Shown here piece by piece: positions 21,704 through 21,857 of a DNA stretch of 21,857 nt. Source of the stretch: Methanobacteriota archaeon (lineage in GTDB: Archaea; Thermoplasmatota; Thermoplasmata; RBG-16-68-12). Below the pieces are notes generated by a model. It worked only from the letters and a program-made list of their open reading frames with translations, did no database searches and was not told where the DNA came from. The position numbers were made by a program, and so were the translations under genes. Every line of letters begins with the position of its first letter. Position 1 is the stretch's first letter. The stretch lies in assembly GCA_005878665.1 (NCBI GenBank), contig VBLR01000155.1, forward strand, positions 1 to 21,857, read 5' to 3'.

Positions 21704-21857
21704 TCACAGCCCTTTGACCATGTACGGGGCACGCAGCTCGTATCCAAGGTTGCGATAGTACCCGCGGACGCCAACTCCCGCGGTGACCCGGACCTCGCGC
21801 GCGTTGAATTCGTCCAGGGCGAGGCGCTCGCATTCGCTCATCAGCCGACGACCGAAC
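21704..21857 (-). CDS. elp3: Elp3 (tRNA U34 modification enzyme), C-terminal fragment
   Basis: Only the last 51 codons lie in the window; the gene enters from the right edge. The translation has FGRRLMSECERLALDEF, then VTAGVGVRGYYRNLGYEL, and ends APYMVKGL. This is the end of the GNAT acetyltransferase domain of Elp3, which with a radical-SAM domain makes the cm5U type modification at the tRNA wobble uridine. The motif GVGVR.YYR.LGYE...PYMVK is highly characteristic. Its stop (TCA on the plus strand) abuts the GTPase stop with no intervening base. Confidence 0.88.
   Translation of the reverse strand, partial: FGRRLMSECERLALDEFNAREVRVTAGVGVRGYYRNLGYELRAPYMVKGL

Overview
The window is a GC-rich stretch of archaeal chromosome, most likely from an uncultivated Thermoplasmatota (Euryarchaeota) lineage. 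Evidence for an archaeon: a homodimer-type glycyl-tRNA synthetase, an archaeal-type phosphoglycerate kinase, KaiC-like and DUF835 domains, many proteins with CxxC zinc ribbons, an Elp3 C-terminus, a tRNA-Thr without encoded CCA, and TATA-like boxes about 25-33 nt before several start codons with no room for a leader. The assignment to Thermoplasmatota is inference from this gene style and the GC content. No phage, transposon, CRISPR array or rRNA was seen.

Layout. 1-2639 (minus): the 5' part of a large secreted protein (beta-helix, CARDB-like domain, membrane helix, cytoplasmic zinc ribbons) that runs off the left edge. 2930-4875 (minus): a two-gene operon of a KaiC-like ATPase and a coiled-coil protein with duplicated zinc ribbons. 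5040-6485 (plus): a divergent soluble protein with three zinc ribbons and a helical-repeat body. 6499-8661 (minus): a DnaA-like AAA+ ATPase that lacks the DnaA DNA-binding domain and ends in a DUF835 domain; this is the most unusual gene here. 8788-11469 (plus): phosphoglycerate kinase and an NCS1-type nucleobase/HMP permease. 11485-12843 (minus): a secreted Asp-box beta-propeller. 13315-13953 (plus): a TMEM175-type channel. 14116-15966 (minus): a large secreted protein. 16166-16239 (minus): tRNA-Thr(CGT). 16403-19721 (plus): amidohydrolase, glycyl-tRNA synthetase and a PP-loop ATPase. 19789-21703 (plus): a membrane protein with a cytoplasmic roadblock/longin-like domain, followed by a Ras-like GTPase. 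21704-21857 (minus): the C-terminus of Elp3.

How genes may work together. The KaiC-like ATPase, the two zinc-ribbon proteins and the DnaA-DUF835 ATPase lie side by side (2930-8661) and look like an intracellular signalling or scaffold module; this is inference from content and adjacency. The GTPase and the membrane protein before it resemble a small GTPase with a membrane-bound regulatory partner. glyS, the PP-loop gene, tRNA-Thr and elp3 form a loose translation-related neighbourhood. The three secreted-protein genes and two of the signalling genes have clear Shine-Dalgarno sequences, whereas most plus-strand housekeeping genes look leaderless.
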